37,071 nucleotides of DNA from Candidatus Scalindua sp. (lineage in GTDB: Bacteria > Planctomycetota > Brocadiia > Brocadiales > Scalinduaceae), in contig JABHIW010000082.1 in assembly GCA_018670825.1 (NCBI GenBank), positions 1 to 37,071 of the forward strand, given 5' to 3'. Of the stretch, positions 17,040 through 25,174 are shown one piece after another; position 1 is the first letter of the stretch; each line of letters starts with the position of its first letter. The notes beneath the pieces are model-generated. The model did no database searches, was not told where the DNA came from, and worked only from the letters and a program-made list of their open reading frames with translations. Made by a program: the position numbers and the translations under genes.

Positions 17040-17227
17040 CTCAATAGTATCGGTTTAGGCTTTTGCAAAAACGGCTTTTTTATACCCGAACCGTCAGCAG
17101 AGACGTAGGGCGAAGCTTTAGCCTTGCCCTTAATGTACGAAAGCAAACCTACCCGTCCGAACAGCTTGGCAGGGCGGGAAGGATTGCCCTACGTGTTACG
17201 GCAAAAACCTAACCGGATACTACTGAG
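17040..17227. mobile_element. MITE-like element, family 2 (TSD ATTAT)
   Basis: This 188-bp non-coding element has imperfect terminal inverted repeats: left ctcaatagtatcggtttag, right end complementing to ctcagtagtatccggttag. Exact 5-bp direct repeats ATTAT (17035-17039, 17228-17232) flank it. An inner inverted pair (acgtagggcgaa near 17103, gccctacgt near 17186) and the REP-like unit at 17152-17178 lie inside. The remainder of the 505-bp gap from 16862 holds nothing I recognise. Confidence 0.75.
17152..17178. repeat. Short palindromic REP-like unit, copy 2
   Basis: Reads 'cccgtccgaacagcttggc' then 'agggcggg'. It differs from the unit at 8162-8188 at about three positions while keeping the arms. 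It is nested in the family-2 MITE-like element, so it may have inserted there or been captured. Confidence 0.75.
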
Positions 17228-17366
17228 ATTATCTGATTATGAAATTTCAGTCATTATGATCGTCCATGTAACAAACGCATTAATTTGCATCTGAAACGAA
17301 CCGGAAGAATTAGCAAAGAGAACATAAAGTAAATAATATTTTTGACTTACTAATCAAACGGCTCTA

Positions 17367-18686
17367 ATGACCAAAACAATTACAACATTTGCAAAACAGA
17401 TAATACCGCCTGCCACTCAAGTGATAATTATTGCCCTCTTGATAATACCGCTACTGATCATTGCTTTTCCTGCATACTCTCAAGATACATCATTAACTGA
17501 ACTGCAAACGAAGGCACTTGTGCTTAATAAACAGGGAAAATATTCTGAAGCGGTGAAAGCCGCAGAAGAAGCATTAGAGATTACGGAAGTAAATTTCGGA
17601 CCTGATCATCCCAAAACTGCAGCTTCCATGAGCATTATGGGTTTAATCTATTTTTCACATGGCAAATACTCAAATGCCGAACCTCTTTACTTGAATGCTC
17701 TAAAAATCAATGAAAAAGCTTTAGGTAAAGAGCATCCTGATGTTGCGAGTGATCTTGACAACCTGGCTTTACTTTTCCAAGCCCAGGGCAGATATTCAGA
17801 AAGCATTCCTCTTTACATTAGAGCACTACAGATTAAGAAGAAAATATTTGGCCCTGATCACCTTAACGTTGCAACAACCATGAACAACCTGGGAGCACTT
17901 TATTACTCACAGGGCATGTATAAGGAAGCAGAGCCGCTTTTCAGACAGGTACTGACTATAAGAGAAAAAACCCGGGGGACAGACCATGATAATATGACGA
18001 CATCTCTGAATATTCTTGCATTGGTTTATCAGGCCCAACGTAAATATGATGAAGCTGAACCACTATTAAAAAAGGCACTGGCATTAAGCGAAAAAACTTA
18101 TGGGCAATATAATCCTGCATATGCAACTTCCCTCAATAACCTTGCGGGATTATACAAAATAGAGCGCAAATACACCCGATCAGAGCAACTTTATAAACAC
18201 GCACTGGAAATAAGAAAAAGAGTTCTCGGACAGGATCATCCGGATGTGGCTACATCCCTGAGCAATTTAGCAACGCTTTACTACGCTCAGGGTAAATATA
18301 CTATGGCAGAACAGCTCTATAAACGGGCTCTAAGAATTCAGGAGAAAACCCTGGAACCAGGCCATCAGGATACGGCAACATTACTCAGCAATCTGGTGAC
18401 ACTTTATGCTGCTCAAGGCAGGCACTCTATGGCAAAGCACTATCATGATCGCTTACAGTCAACATGGGACAGTGCCCTGAAACAGGAGCCAAACACCATA
18501 CCCAACAAAACAATACGGACGGAAAAGTCATGGAACGGACACGTGTACTCTTCAAAATTTTCACGCTCCTTTCACCGACCTGATTGTGATGAATTGCAAA
18601 GCAGCCCTGATGACATAATTGATTTTCAGTCCAGAGAATACGCTATGCGAGATGGTGCAATACCGTGCACTACATGTCAACCTTGA
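17367..18686 (+). CDS. Exported TPR (kinesin-light-chain type) protein with Ada-like zinc motif
   Basis: This 439-residue protein has an N-terminal hydrophobic segment (about residues 18-34, IIIALLIIPLLIIAF, cleavage likely after PAYS). It then carries about seven tetratricopeptide repeats of 42 residues from 44 to 350. Each repeat has the 'YxEAExLYxxALxIxEKxxGxDHPxxAxxLxNLA' pattern of kinesin-light-chain-like TPRs. The last 50 residues differ: 'YSSKFSRSFHRPDCDEL' and 'GAIPCTTCQP' resemble the zinc-binding module of Ada and of some nuclease C-termini (Cys, Cys-x2-Cys). TPR arrays mediate protein contacts. The role of the added zinc motif is not known. It is monocistronic. Confidence 0.85.
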   Translation: MTKTITTFAKQIIPPATQVIIIALLIIPLLIIAFPAYSQDTSLTELQTKALVLNKQGKYSEAVKAAEEALEITEVNFGPDHPKTAASMSIMGLIYFSHGKYSNAEPLYLNALKINEKALGKEHPDVASDLDNLALLFQAQGRYSESIPLYIRALQIKKKIFGPDHLNVATTMNNLGALYYSQGMYKEAEPLFRQVLTIREKTRGTDHDNMTTSLNILALVYQAQRKYDEAEPLLKKALALSEKTYGQYNPAYATSLNNLAGLYKIERKYTRSEQLYKHALEIRKRVLGQDHPDVATSLSNLATLYYAQGKYTMAEQLYKRALRIQEKTLEPGHQDTATLLSNLVTLYAAQGRHSMAKHYHDRLQSTWDSALKQEPNTIPNKTIRTEKSWNGHVYSSKFSRSFHRPDCDELQSSPDDIIDFQSREYAMRDGAIPCTTCQP

Positions 18687-18850
18687 ACGTAAGAGTTTTA
18701 TTCTGCACGCCATTCAGTAAGCATGTGTAATTCTAAATTATTTTACACTATAATACTTACTTTAGTGAATTTACGAATATAAAATTAACCAACAATGGCA
18801 ACACATTGTTGTAATCCAAACGGTTAATCGTATAATTATAATTAATAATA

Positions 18851-19023
18851 CCTAAATTGAACGATTCTATTCCATATGTTATAGTAGTCGAATCCTTTAG
18901 CCTACGTTTCGCATCATCCGATGGGTACACATGTATTCCTCGTAAGTTACGCAACCTAAAGGATGCGGCTACCCGCCCGAATGTACTGTTCGGTACGGGC
19001 GGGCTCAAATCGCTCAATTTAGG
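18851..19023 (+). mobile_element. MITE family 1, copy B (TSD TAATA)
   Basis: This 173-bp element begins cctaaattgaacgattcta and ends atcgctcaatttagg, flanked by exact 5-bp repeats TAATA (18846-18850 and 19024-19028). It shares with copy C, base for base, long internal stretches such as 'aaaggatgcggctacccg' and the hairpin 'gaatgtactgttcggtac' that lies between ccgcc and gggcgg arms. It has no coding capacity. It sits 64 bp upstream of a lipoprotein gene, so it may affect that gene's expression. Confidence 0.9.
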
Positions 19024-19087
19024 TAATAGTAAATCACATATACCTGTTTAAAAAAGCACGGTATTAACTTTAAAAGATCTCATTTTG

Positions 19088-19831
19088 ATGTTCAAAAAAA
19101 ATGTATTTATTATTCTACTTATTTCTATAGCTAGCTTTCACATGGGCTGTTGTGTTCACCGTTCCTGTCCTATGTTACCCGATACATGGAATGAAAATGA
19201 ATGCAATTCAAGAAGTCTTGAGGATGATTTTCAACAGGCAACGCTTCATGTAATGGTTATGTATAATGGGCCTTGTACGCATGTCGCTTTACGATTGTAC
19301 TGTAAGAAAGAAGGTGCGATTTTCTGGGACCCGGCAGGCGGTTTTGCAAATGATAAAGTTTATGTGAATCCGGAAAATCAGGAATTCAATTTTGATGGAT
19401 CCGGCAACCCTGATTCTATACGCCTGAATGATGTGATTATCAAAAGCGTGCCAAGTATTAACCAATATCTGGTCTGGAGAAAATTTATTGATACCCATGC
19501 TGCCGAGATTTTTGAATTTATTATTCCACAAGATGAAGCTGAGGAACTCTGGACCATTCTTCGAAATGGCACCAAACGTTCACACCCTAAAGGAGCATTT
19601 CATACAAAAGCAGTAGGCGGAACATGCGGATTATCGATTGCTAAATTTCTGCACCGTTTTGCGGATGATATAGTTGAAGTGAAAACTGTCTTTTATCCTC
19701 ATAACCTGGCAAAACAGCTTTACAAACAAAATCCGGAAAGAGTCATTATTTATCGAGATGAAAAATTATATTATTATATCCCACCAGAAAGAGAAGATAA
19801 GAGATTACTGAGCAAGAAGACGAAACTGTAA
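19088..19831 (+). CDS. Putative lipoprotein, possible permuted papain-fold (NlpC/P60-like)
   Basis: I do not recognise a named family. The 247-residue product has a lipoprotein signal (hydrophobic FIILLISIASF, lipobox HMGC, lipid-bearing Cys about residue 21). The mature part contains 'GPCTHVALRLYCKKEGAIFWDPAGG', in which a His sits in a strand, and later 'KAVGGTCGLSIAKFLHRFADD', in which a Cys heads a helix. His-then-Cys order is that of circularly permuted NlpC/P60 (LRAT/YiiX-like) domains, so a thiol hydrolase or acyltransferase is possible; this is inference from two motifs. Start chosen at ATG 19088; a TTG lies one codon before. Confidence 0.7.
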   Translation: MFKKNVFIILLISIASFHMGCCVHRSCPMLPDTWNENECNSRSLEDDFQQATLHVMVMYNGPCTHVALRLYCKKEGAIFWDPAGGFANDKVYVNPENQEFNFDGSGNPDSIRLNDVIIKSVPSINQYLVWRKFIDTHAAEIFEFIIPQDEAEELWTILRNGTKRSHPKGAFHTKAVGGTCGLSIAKFLHRFADDIVEVKTVFYPHNLAKQLYKQNPERVIIYRDEKLYYYIPPEREDKRLLSKKTKL

Positions 19832-19970
19832 ATAGAGAAGAAATGTATAAAAGAAATCATCACATCAAATAGATGTCTATCCTTTACCATTTACCGATTG
19901 TCTGAAATTGAATAGAGTCTGTTTAATATAGATCAGCCACATTTTATACCGTACAAAGGAGGCCGAAATA

Positions 19971-20333
19971 ATGATAAGAAAGAATCTTCTATTTTTCACG
20001 TTAATTTTGATTGCGATTTTGAATGGTTGTCACACCAAGACAAAGCAGGCCGATCAGATTGCCACCCCAAGCGTATTAGAAACTACCTGGACAGGCAAGG
20101 AATCTGACGGAGAATGTATTACGTATCATTTTCTCCCTGACGGTATATTGCATTATGAAATAGAGTCGGGTTCCTGGAAGAATGCCTCCTGGAAACAAGA
20201 TGGAAATAAAATCTATTTTGAGATGAATGCCAAATTCTCGGAACACTACGGTACTATCAAGGGCAATAAAATGAAAGGCACAGGTCAGAATACCCAGGGA
20301 CATAAATGGACATGGAAAGCAAAGAAAGAATAA
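19971..20333 (+). CDS. Small lipoprotein, unknown function
   Basis: A 120-residue product with a clear lipoprotein signal: charged MIRKN, hydrophobic LLFFTLILIAIL, lipobox LNGC with Cys at residue 20. The mature domain (residues 36-120) has repeated Trp/Gly turns such as 'TTWTGKESDGECITYHF', 'GSWKNASWKQDGNKIYFEMN' and 'GTIKGNKMKGTGQN'. This is the pattern of a small beta-barrel of the lipocalin-like kind seen in many uncharacterised lipoproteins. AAGGAGG stands 8 bases before the ATG. It is encoded 139 bp after another lipoprotein on the same strand. Confidence 0.78.
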   Translation: MIRKNLLFFTLILIAILNGCHTKTKQADQIATPSVLETTWTGKESDGECITYHFLPDGILHYEIESGSWKNASWKQDGNKIYFEMNAKFSEHYGTIKGNKMKGTGQNTQGHKWTWKAKKE

Positions 20334-20358
20334 GCATCAAATTGTGATATTGCAAGGC

Positions 20359-20382
20359 ATGACCCTATTGCATTAGGATCAT
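20359..20382 (+). terminator. Weak terminator-like hairpin after the small lipoprotein
   Basis: atgacccta and taggatcat pair with one mismatch around a short loop, followed by an A/T-rich run (atttatttta). It lies 26 bp after the lipoprotein stop and before the dus gene. Strength is modest. Confidence 0.4.
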
Positions 20383-20437
20383 ATTTATTTTAGAACGGAA
20401 ACCTTTATTCTTCCATAACTAATAGTAGGATTAAACA

Positions 20438-21415
20438 ATGTTGAAATTAGGTGATATCAACCTTGATGTACCATTCTATCAGGCACCGTTAAGTGGATAT
20501 ACGGACCGTGCTATGCGGGTACTGGCACACGAATATGGTGCGCCGCTGACGTATACCGGCATTATACTTGCTAAAATCGTACTCCACAAGAAAGCCTTCA
20601 ATAAGCTCTTTTTCCAACCGAGGGTTGATGAGGGCCTTGTTGGCGCACAGATACTTGGAGGAGATCCTGAAATAATGGCAGAAGCTGCCGCTGCTTTTCT
20701 AAATGTCGGGTTTAACCTGATCGATCTGAATTTTGCCTGCCCGGCACCAAAAGTACTCAGACGTCACAGTGGAGGTTATCTGCTAAAAGATCCTGAAACT
20801 GCGATTGAGATCCTTCGATCTGTAAGAAATACGGTTTCATGCCCTGTCACTATCAAACTTCGAGCAGGGTTTGACAAGAGTCAGGAATCAATAGATAAGT
20901 TCTGGCAGATATGCCAGGGAGCGGTTGCGGAAGGGATCGACGCGTTAGTCATCCACGGCAGGTCAGTCAAAGAACTTTATCGTGATAAAGGTGACTGGGA
21001 GATATTATCAGAAGTGAAACGGGAGTTTCCTCAGGCGACTATCATTGGAAGTGGTGACTTAATGGATGCGAAAACTATTGTTAAAAGATTAAAGAGCAGC
21101 GGGCTTGATGGAGTGATCATAGCAAGAGGCGCTATCGGTAACCCCTGGATATTTAATGAAACCCGTGCATTGTGGGAAGGCAGATCAAAACCGGAAAAAC
21201 CAGATCTGACAGAGCAGGGAGAAGTACTTCTGAGACATTATGAGATGATTGCTGAATCTCGCCCAATGTTAAAGAGTATAAGATATTTCCGCAAATTCGC
21301 AGTTGGATACAGCAAACATCATCCAAAACGCAAAATGGTACAGGCAGACCTGATAGCCGCAAAGAAGAGGGACGAACTATATGCTACTGTCAAGAAGTGG
21401 TACGGAGTTGGGTAG
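20438..21415 (+). CDS. tRNA-dihydrouridine synthase
   Basis: This 325-residue FMN-dependent enzyme reduces uridine to dihydrouridine in tRNA D-loops. Family blocks are 'FYQAPLSGYTDRAMRVLAHEYGA' (usual form APMAGVTD), 'LIDLNFACPAPKVLRRHSGG' with the catalytic Cys, 'PVTIKLRAGFD', 'ALVIHGRS', 'IIGSGDLMDA' and 'GVIIARGAIGNPWIF'. The Cys motif reads NFACP instead of the common NMGCP, a variant also giving a CP dipeptide. It is closest in layout to DusB, but I do not assign a specificity. It is encoded alone; the following 160 bp hold imperfect repeats of 'aaagtgcctaaagt' type. Confidence 0.9.
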   Translation: MLKLGDINLDVPFYQAPLSGYTDRAMRVLAHEYGAPLTYTGIILAKIVLHKKAFNKLFFQPRVDEGLVGAQILGGDPEIMAEAAAAFLNVGFNLIDLNFACPAPKVLRRHSGGYLLKDPETAIEILRSVRNTVSCPVTIKLRAGFDKSQESIDKFWQICQGAVAEGIDALVIHGRSVKELYRDKGDWEILSEVKREFPQATIIGSGDLMDAKTIVKRLKSSGLDGVIIARGAIGNPWIFNETRALWEGRSKPEKPDLTEQGEVLLRHYEMIAESRPMLKSIRYFRKFAVGYSKHHPKRKMVQADLIAAKKRDELYATVKKWYGVG

Positions 21416-21581
21416 GAGCTAAAAGTGCCTTAAGTTTAAAGTGAGCTAAAGTTTGAAGTTAGATGAAAAGTACCTAAAGTGAGTTTGAATTCTGACGGGT
21501 AAGGAAACCCGCCCTACAAAAACTATCCAATTCTTAAATTCCTTAATTTTTCACCTTTGGGAACTCTACGGTGAGAAAAAA

Positions 21582-22949
21582 TCAGCCGACGTTATTATAT
21601 TCCCTCACACGAAAGCGAACACCCAGGTCTTCAGCTATCTTCCTGCACGCCTCAACATCAATTCCGGGCATACCTACGATTGAAATCATTACGTCAGGTA
21701 TGTAGTCTCGTGCCTTTTTTATAAAGGATATCAGGGCCGGATATGCCTGAGCGTCATATTCAGATTGGCATAGTTTCTGATATTCGTCCTCTATATTAGT
21801 ATTCAGACTGATGCAAATTGTGTCTATCAATCCTTCCAGTTCCTCACAAATTGGCCGCTTATTAATCAGATCTCCAAGACCATTTGTATCCAGCCTCACT
21901 TTGGCACCCTTCTCTTTCAAATATCCTGCAATTCCCTTTAACACGTCCAGTCGTTCGGTTGACTCACCAAACCCGCAGAATACCACTTCATCATAACCTG
22001 ACGGATCTCCAATGGCATCTTTCAACTCTTCGACTGTAGGCTCATTATTCGTTCCAAGATAGTGTCCCTTTACGTAAGGAGCAGTCTCCCTCGAACAGAA
22101 GACACATTTGTTGGGACAACGGCTGGTTATATTAAGATAGAGGGAGTTTCTTATAACATATGCAATCTCCGGTTTTGTATCACTTTGAGCAAGACCAAAC
22201 AGATTCTTTGCGCTGAGAGAAGTAATTCTTTCAATGTCTTCAACCGTTAATTTATATAATTCCGCAAGTACTGGAATGGTGTATTGCAGATAAGAAGGCT
22301 CGTTTCGCTTGCCTCTTTTAGGCTGTGGTGCCAGAAAGGGACAATCTGTTTCCAGAAGTAACCTTTCCACAGGAACGACTTTTAATGCTTCCCTTAAATT
22401 CTCGGCTTTCGGAAAAGTTACCGGCCCGGCAAAAGAGATATGAAATCCCAGTTCCAGAAACTCCTTTGCATCTTCTCTGCTACCCGCAAAGCAATGGATG
22501 ACACCTTTTACCCTGCCACTATATTTACGGACAATTTCCAGGCAGTCATCACTCGCTTCTCTGTTATGAATGATAACCGGTAGGTTATGCTTATGAGCTA
22601 ATTCCAGATGCTGATGGAACAGACGTTTCTGGTCTTCCTTCTTACTACGATCACGGTAGTAGTCAAGTCCTGTCTCTCCAATAGCAACGACTTTATCTTG
22701 TTCGGCTAATTCTTCCAACCGGACCCAGTCATCGACAGACACATTATTAGCCGCATTAGGATGTATACCTACACTGGCATAGATATGGTCATATTTTTTT
22801 GACAGTTCAAGCGACTTTATGCTAGTACCAACACTTGTCCCAACGTTAATTATGTATTCAACGCCAACTTCTCCCGCGCGTTTTATAACATCATCAAGAT
22901 CATCTTTGAAATCCGGAAAATCCAGATGTGCATGTGTATCTATTATCAT
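21582..22949 (-). CDS. TatD-family hydrolase fused to a radical SAM domain
   Basis: This 455-residue two-domain protein has residues 1-257 as a TatD-type metal-dependent hydrolase: 'DTHAHLDF' (H6, H8), 'GETGLDYY' (E92), 'PVIIHNREA' (H128), 'GVIHCFAGS' (H152) and 'LLETDCPFLAP' (D202). TatD enzymes act as 3'-5' exonucleases or deoxyribonucleases. Residues ~268-455 are a compact radical SAM domain with 'CPNKCVFC' (C278, C282, C285) and 'VVFCGFGEST', matching the TatD-linked radical SAM family (TIGR04038). That family is encoded next to, or fused with, TatD in other genomes. What the SAM domain modifies is unknown. MITE copy C lies between this gene and yraN. Confidence 0.9.
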   Translation of the reverse strand: MIIDTHAHLDFPDFKDDLDDVIKRAGEVGVEYIINVGTSVGTSIKSLELSKKYDHIYASVGIHPNAANNVSVDDWVRLEELAEQDKVVAIGETGLDYYRDRSKKEDQKRLFHQHLELAHKHNLPVIIHNREASDDCLEIVRKYSGRVKGVIHCFAGSREDAKEFLELGFHISFAGPVTFPKAENLREALKVVPVERLLLETDCPFLAPQPKRGKRNEPSYLQYTIPVLAELYKLTVEDIERITSLSAKNLFGLAQSDTKPEIAYVIRNSLYLNITSRCPNKCVFCSRETAPYVKGHYLGTNNEPTVEELKDAIGDPSGYDEVVFCGFGESTERLDVLKGIAGYLKEKGAKVRLDTNGLGDLINKRPICEELEGLIDTICISLNTNIEDEYQKLCQSEYDAQAYPALISFIKKARDYIPDVMISIVGMPGIDVEACRKIAEDLGVRFRVREYNNVG

Positions 22950-22982
22950 ATCTTTTATAATCGGTGTAATAACGAACTAAAA

Positions 22983-23150
22983 CCTAAATTGTGCGATCTT
23001 ATTTTCTATACTGTGGTAGCCGCCTGCCCAGGCGGGCGTTCTCTCCGATGGGTGCATGTGAATTTCACGTAAGTCACGCAACTTAAAGGATGCGGCTACC
23101 CGCCCGAATGTACTGTTCGGTACGGGCGGGCTCAAATTGCTCGATTTATG
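22983..23150 (+). mobile_element. MITE family 1, copy C (TSD TAAAA)
   Basis: This 168-bp element begins cctaaattgtgcgat and ends attgctcgatttatg, a slightly decayed right terminus, and is flanked by exact TAAAA repeats (22978-22982 and 23151-23155). Its right two thirds are nearly identical to copy B. Its left part has a distinct GC-rich hairpin (gccgcctgcccaggcgggc region) where copy A has its 34-bp palindrome. It separates yraN from the tatD fusion gene and may act as a transcription barrier. Confidence 0.88.
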
Positions 23151-23236
23151 TAAAAGTAATAAAACGACAATCATACAGAGACGTGGAATCACCAGGAAGG
23201 CTACGAAGAATGAGATTGGTAAAAAAACCAGAAATG

Positions 23237-23629
23237 TTATTTCACAACGCCATCAGCCGTAAACGCACTTTCGAAAAATTCGATATCCGGTTTGTTATCG
23301 TTTTCTTTAAACAAAATAGAAACAACATCAAAACGACAATCTATCTCTTCAATATGATTTATCAACAGGTAATTTAATGCGGTACGAATAATCCTTTTTC
23401 TTTTCTCTTTCGTTACTGCCAATTCCGGAGGGCCATAATTCTCTGACTGACGAGTTTTCACCTCGACAAAACTAATGGTACCCTTGTCATACGCTACAAT
23501 ATCAATTTCTCCGTATTTACTGACATAATTACGCTTCAGTATCTTATATCCTCTTTTTTTTAAGAGCTTTCCAGCCAGGGCTTCGCCCTTTTTGCAAAGT
23601 TCGTCAGGATTAAGCTTATGATTTTTCAT
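23237..23629 (-). CDS. yraN: YraN (UPF0102) endonuclease-like protein
   Basis: This 130-residue member of the UPF0102 family adopts a restriction-endonuclease-like fold. Motifs are 'GEALAGKLLKKRGYKILKRNY', 'YGEIDIVAYDKGTISFVEVKTR' (the E-x-D … E-V-K catalytic arrangement) and 'GPPELAVTKEKRKRII'. Cellular function is unsettled; a role in DNA uptake or repair has been proposed. The start was set at the ATG at 23629, overlapping the rplS end by 14 bp; the frame is open 34 codons further, but only as an antiphase read of rplS. This is the last gene of the ribosomal block. Confidence 0.9.
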   Translation of the reverse strand: MKNHKLNPDELCKKGEALAGKLLKKRGYKILKRNYVSKYGEIDIVAYDKGTISFVEVKTRQSENYGPPELAVTKEKRKRIIRTALNYLLINHIEEIDCRFDVVSILFKENDNKPDIEFFESAFTADGVVK

Positions 23630-24113
23630 CCTTCTTTTCAACCTTGGCTTTGGCACTTGCCTTAGCTTTTGGAGCCGTTGCAGTCTCAGCCGGAGCTTCT
23701 GTAGCTTCAACCGGTTTCTCAGCAGCCACAACAGGAGCCGCTTTTTCAGTTTTATCTGTTTTCTTTACTCTTCTTCGAATTTCTTTCAGTCTTGCACTCT
23801 TTCCTTTTCTATCACGTAGATAATACAATTTTGCACGCCTTACTTTGTGACTCTTTTTTACAACTATCTCTACTATGTTTGGTGAATGCAAAGGGAATAC
23901 ACGTTCAACACCCTCTCCCTGCACAACCCTTCTAACAGTGAATGTTACCCTGTTACCACTACCTTTTTTAGAAATAACAGTACCATTAAATATTTGAATG
24001 CGTTCTTTCTCGCCCTCAATTGTCTTGACGTGCACGTCGATCAAATCACCAATCTTAAACTTTGGTGCTTTCTCTTTCATATTTTCATTTTCAATTTCTG
24101 CAACTATGTTCAT
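23616..24113 (-). CDS. rplS: Ribosomal protein bL19 with long Ala/Lys/Glu tail
   Basis: This 165-residue large-subunit protein sits at the 30S-50S interface. The bL19 core is seen in 'PKFKIGDLIDVHVKTIEGEKERIQIFNGTVI', 'FTVRRVVQGEGVERVFPLHSP' and 'RRAKLYYLRDRKGKSARL'. The family is usually about 115-120 residues. Here roughly 45 extra residues of low complexity, rich in Ala, Pro, Glu and Lys, follow residue 118. AAGGAG lies 9 bases before the ATG. It is 34 bp downstream of trmD and its end overlaps yraN. Confidence 0.96.
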   Translation of the reverse strand: MNIVAEIENENMKEKAPKFKIGDLIDVHVKTIEGEKERIQIFNGTVISKKGSGNRVTFTVRRVVQGEGVERVFPLHSPNIVEIVVKKSHKVRRAKLYYLRDRKGKSARLKEIRRRVKKTDKTEKAAPVVAAEKPVEATEAPAETATAPKAKASAKAKVEKKDEKS

Positions 24114-24147
24114 TGTTCTCGCTCCTTTATATAAAGTATTATCTATA

Positions 24148-24837
24148 TTATTTTGTTTTTTCTTTCAACAAATCAGGCCTTCTCTCCTGTGTTCTCAAAA
24201 TGGCATTTTCCATTTTCCACTCTTCTATCTTTGAATGATGACCGGACTTCAGTACTTCAGGCACTTTCATCCCCCTGAACTCTGCAGGTCTTGTATACTG
24301 CGGATATTCCAGCATTCTGTCTACAAATGACTCATCCTGTAACGAATTATCACCACCCAAAACTCCAGGAACCAATCTCGTAACCGAGTCGATTATCGCC
24401 ATTGCCGGTATTTCTCCACCGGTAAGCACATAATCGCCTATAGAAATTTCAAGAACATCTATTCCGGACCTTATTCTTTCATCAAATCCCTCATAGCGTC
24501 CACAGATTATCATTAACCGATCCTGTTTCGATAAATCATGAGCAATTCTCTGATTAAACGTCTCTCCCTGTGGAGTAAGCAATATCTTTGTTGGTACAGC
24601 ATCATCAAGAAGCTCTACCGCCTCAACCGCGTTAAACACCGGTTCAGGTTTCATAACCATACCAGCACCTCCCCCGTATGGCTTATCATCCACACACCGG
24701 TGTTTATCATGAGAAAAATCTCTAATATTGTGCAGATGAAAACTTACAAGCTCTTTTTCGCGAGCAATTTTCAACATACTCTCTCCCAACACATTCTGAA
24801 ACATATCGGGAAACAGGGTCAAGATATCTATTCGCAT
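24148..24837 (-). CDS. trmD: tRNA (guanine-N1)-methyltransferase
   Basis: This 229-residue SPOUT methyltransferase makes m1G37 in tRNAs and so prevents frameshifting. 'DILTLFPDMF', 'DKPYGGGAGMVMKPEP', 'LLTPQGETFNQ', 'IICGRYEGFDERI' and 'EISIGDYVLTGGEIPAM' form the trefoil knot and SAM site. It starts 21 bp after rpsP on the same strand with no clear ribosome site of its own, suggesting translational coupling. rimM, which normally sits between rpsP and trmD, is absent. Confidence 0.97.
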   Translation of the reverse strand: MRIDILTLFPDMFQNVLGESMLKIAREKELVSFHLHNIRDFSHDKHRCVDDKPYGGGAGMVMKPEPVFNAVEAVELLDDAVPTKILLTPQGETFNQRIAHDLSKQDRLMIICGRYEGFDERIRSGIDVLEISIGDYVLTGGEIPAMAIIDSVTRLVPGVLGGDNSLQDESFVDRMLEYPQYTRPAEFRGMKVPEVLKSGHHSKIEEWKMENAILRTQERRPDLLKEKTK

Positions 24838-24858
24838 AAGTAACCGGGTAAATATCCT

Positions 24859-25113
24859 TTATGATTTAATTCCTATTTTGTTCTTTTTAAGAATGCTGGC
24901 TACTGTTTCAGTTGGTTGAGCACCTACACTAAGCCAGTATTCGATCCTTTCCCTCTTTAACACAACCTTTTTCTCTTCATCTTTTTCCATTGGATCATAA
25001 GTCCCTAACTGTTCAATGCTTCTTCCGTCTCGCTCTTCCCTTGCATCAAACGCACAAAGCCTGAAAAAAGCCCTGTTTCTTCGTCCCATTCTCTTTAACC
25101 TTAGTCTTACCAT
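24859..25113 (-). CDS. rpsP: Ribosomal protein bS16
   Basis: This 84-residue 30S subunit protein reads 'MVRLRLKRMGRRNRAFFRLC' at the start and 'QLGTYDPMEKDEEKKVVLKRERIEYWLSVGAQPTETV' later. Length and both motifs are typical. AAGGAGA stands 8 bases before the ATG. It lies 61 bp after ffh and immediately before trmD in the same direction. Confidence 0.97.
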   Translation of the reverse strand: MVRLRLKRMGRRNRAFFRLCAFDAREERDGRSIEQLGTYDPMEKDEEKKVVLKRERIEYWLSVGAQPTETVASILKKNKIGIKS

Positions 25114-25174
25114 ATAACAACTCTCCTTATCTTACCAATGTTTTAATAAATCTAAACTTGATCGCATTTATTGA

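Noticed and set aside
23630..23731. Longer YraN start
   Set aside because: The extra codons are the other-frame read of the low-complexity rplS tail and show no UPF0102 similarity.
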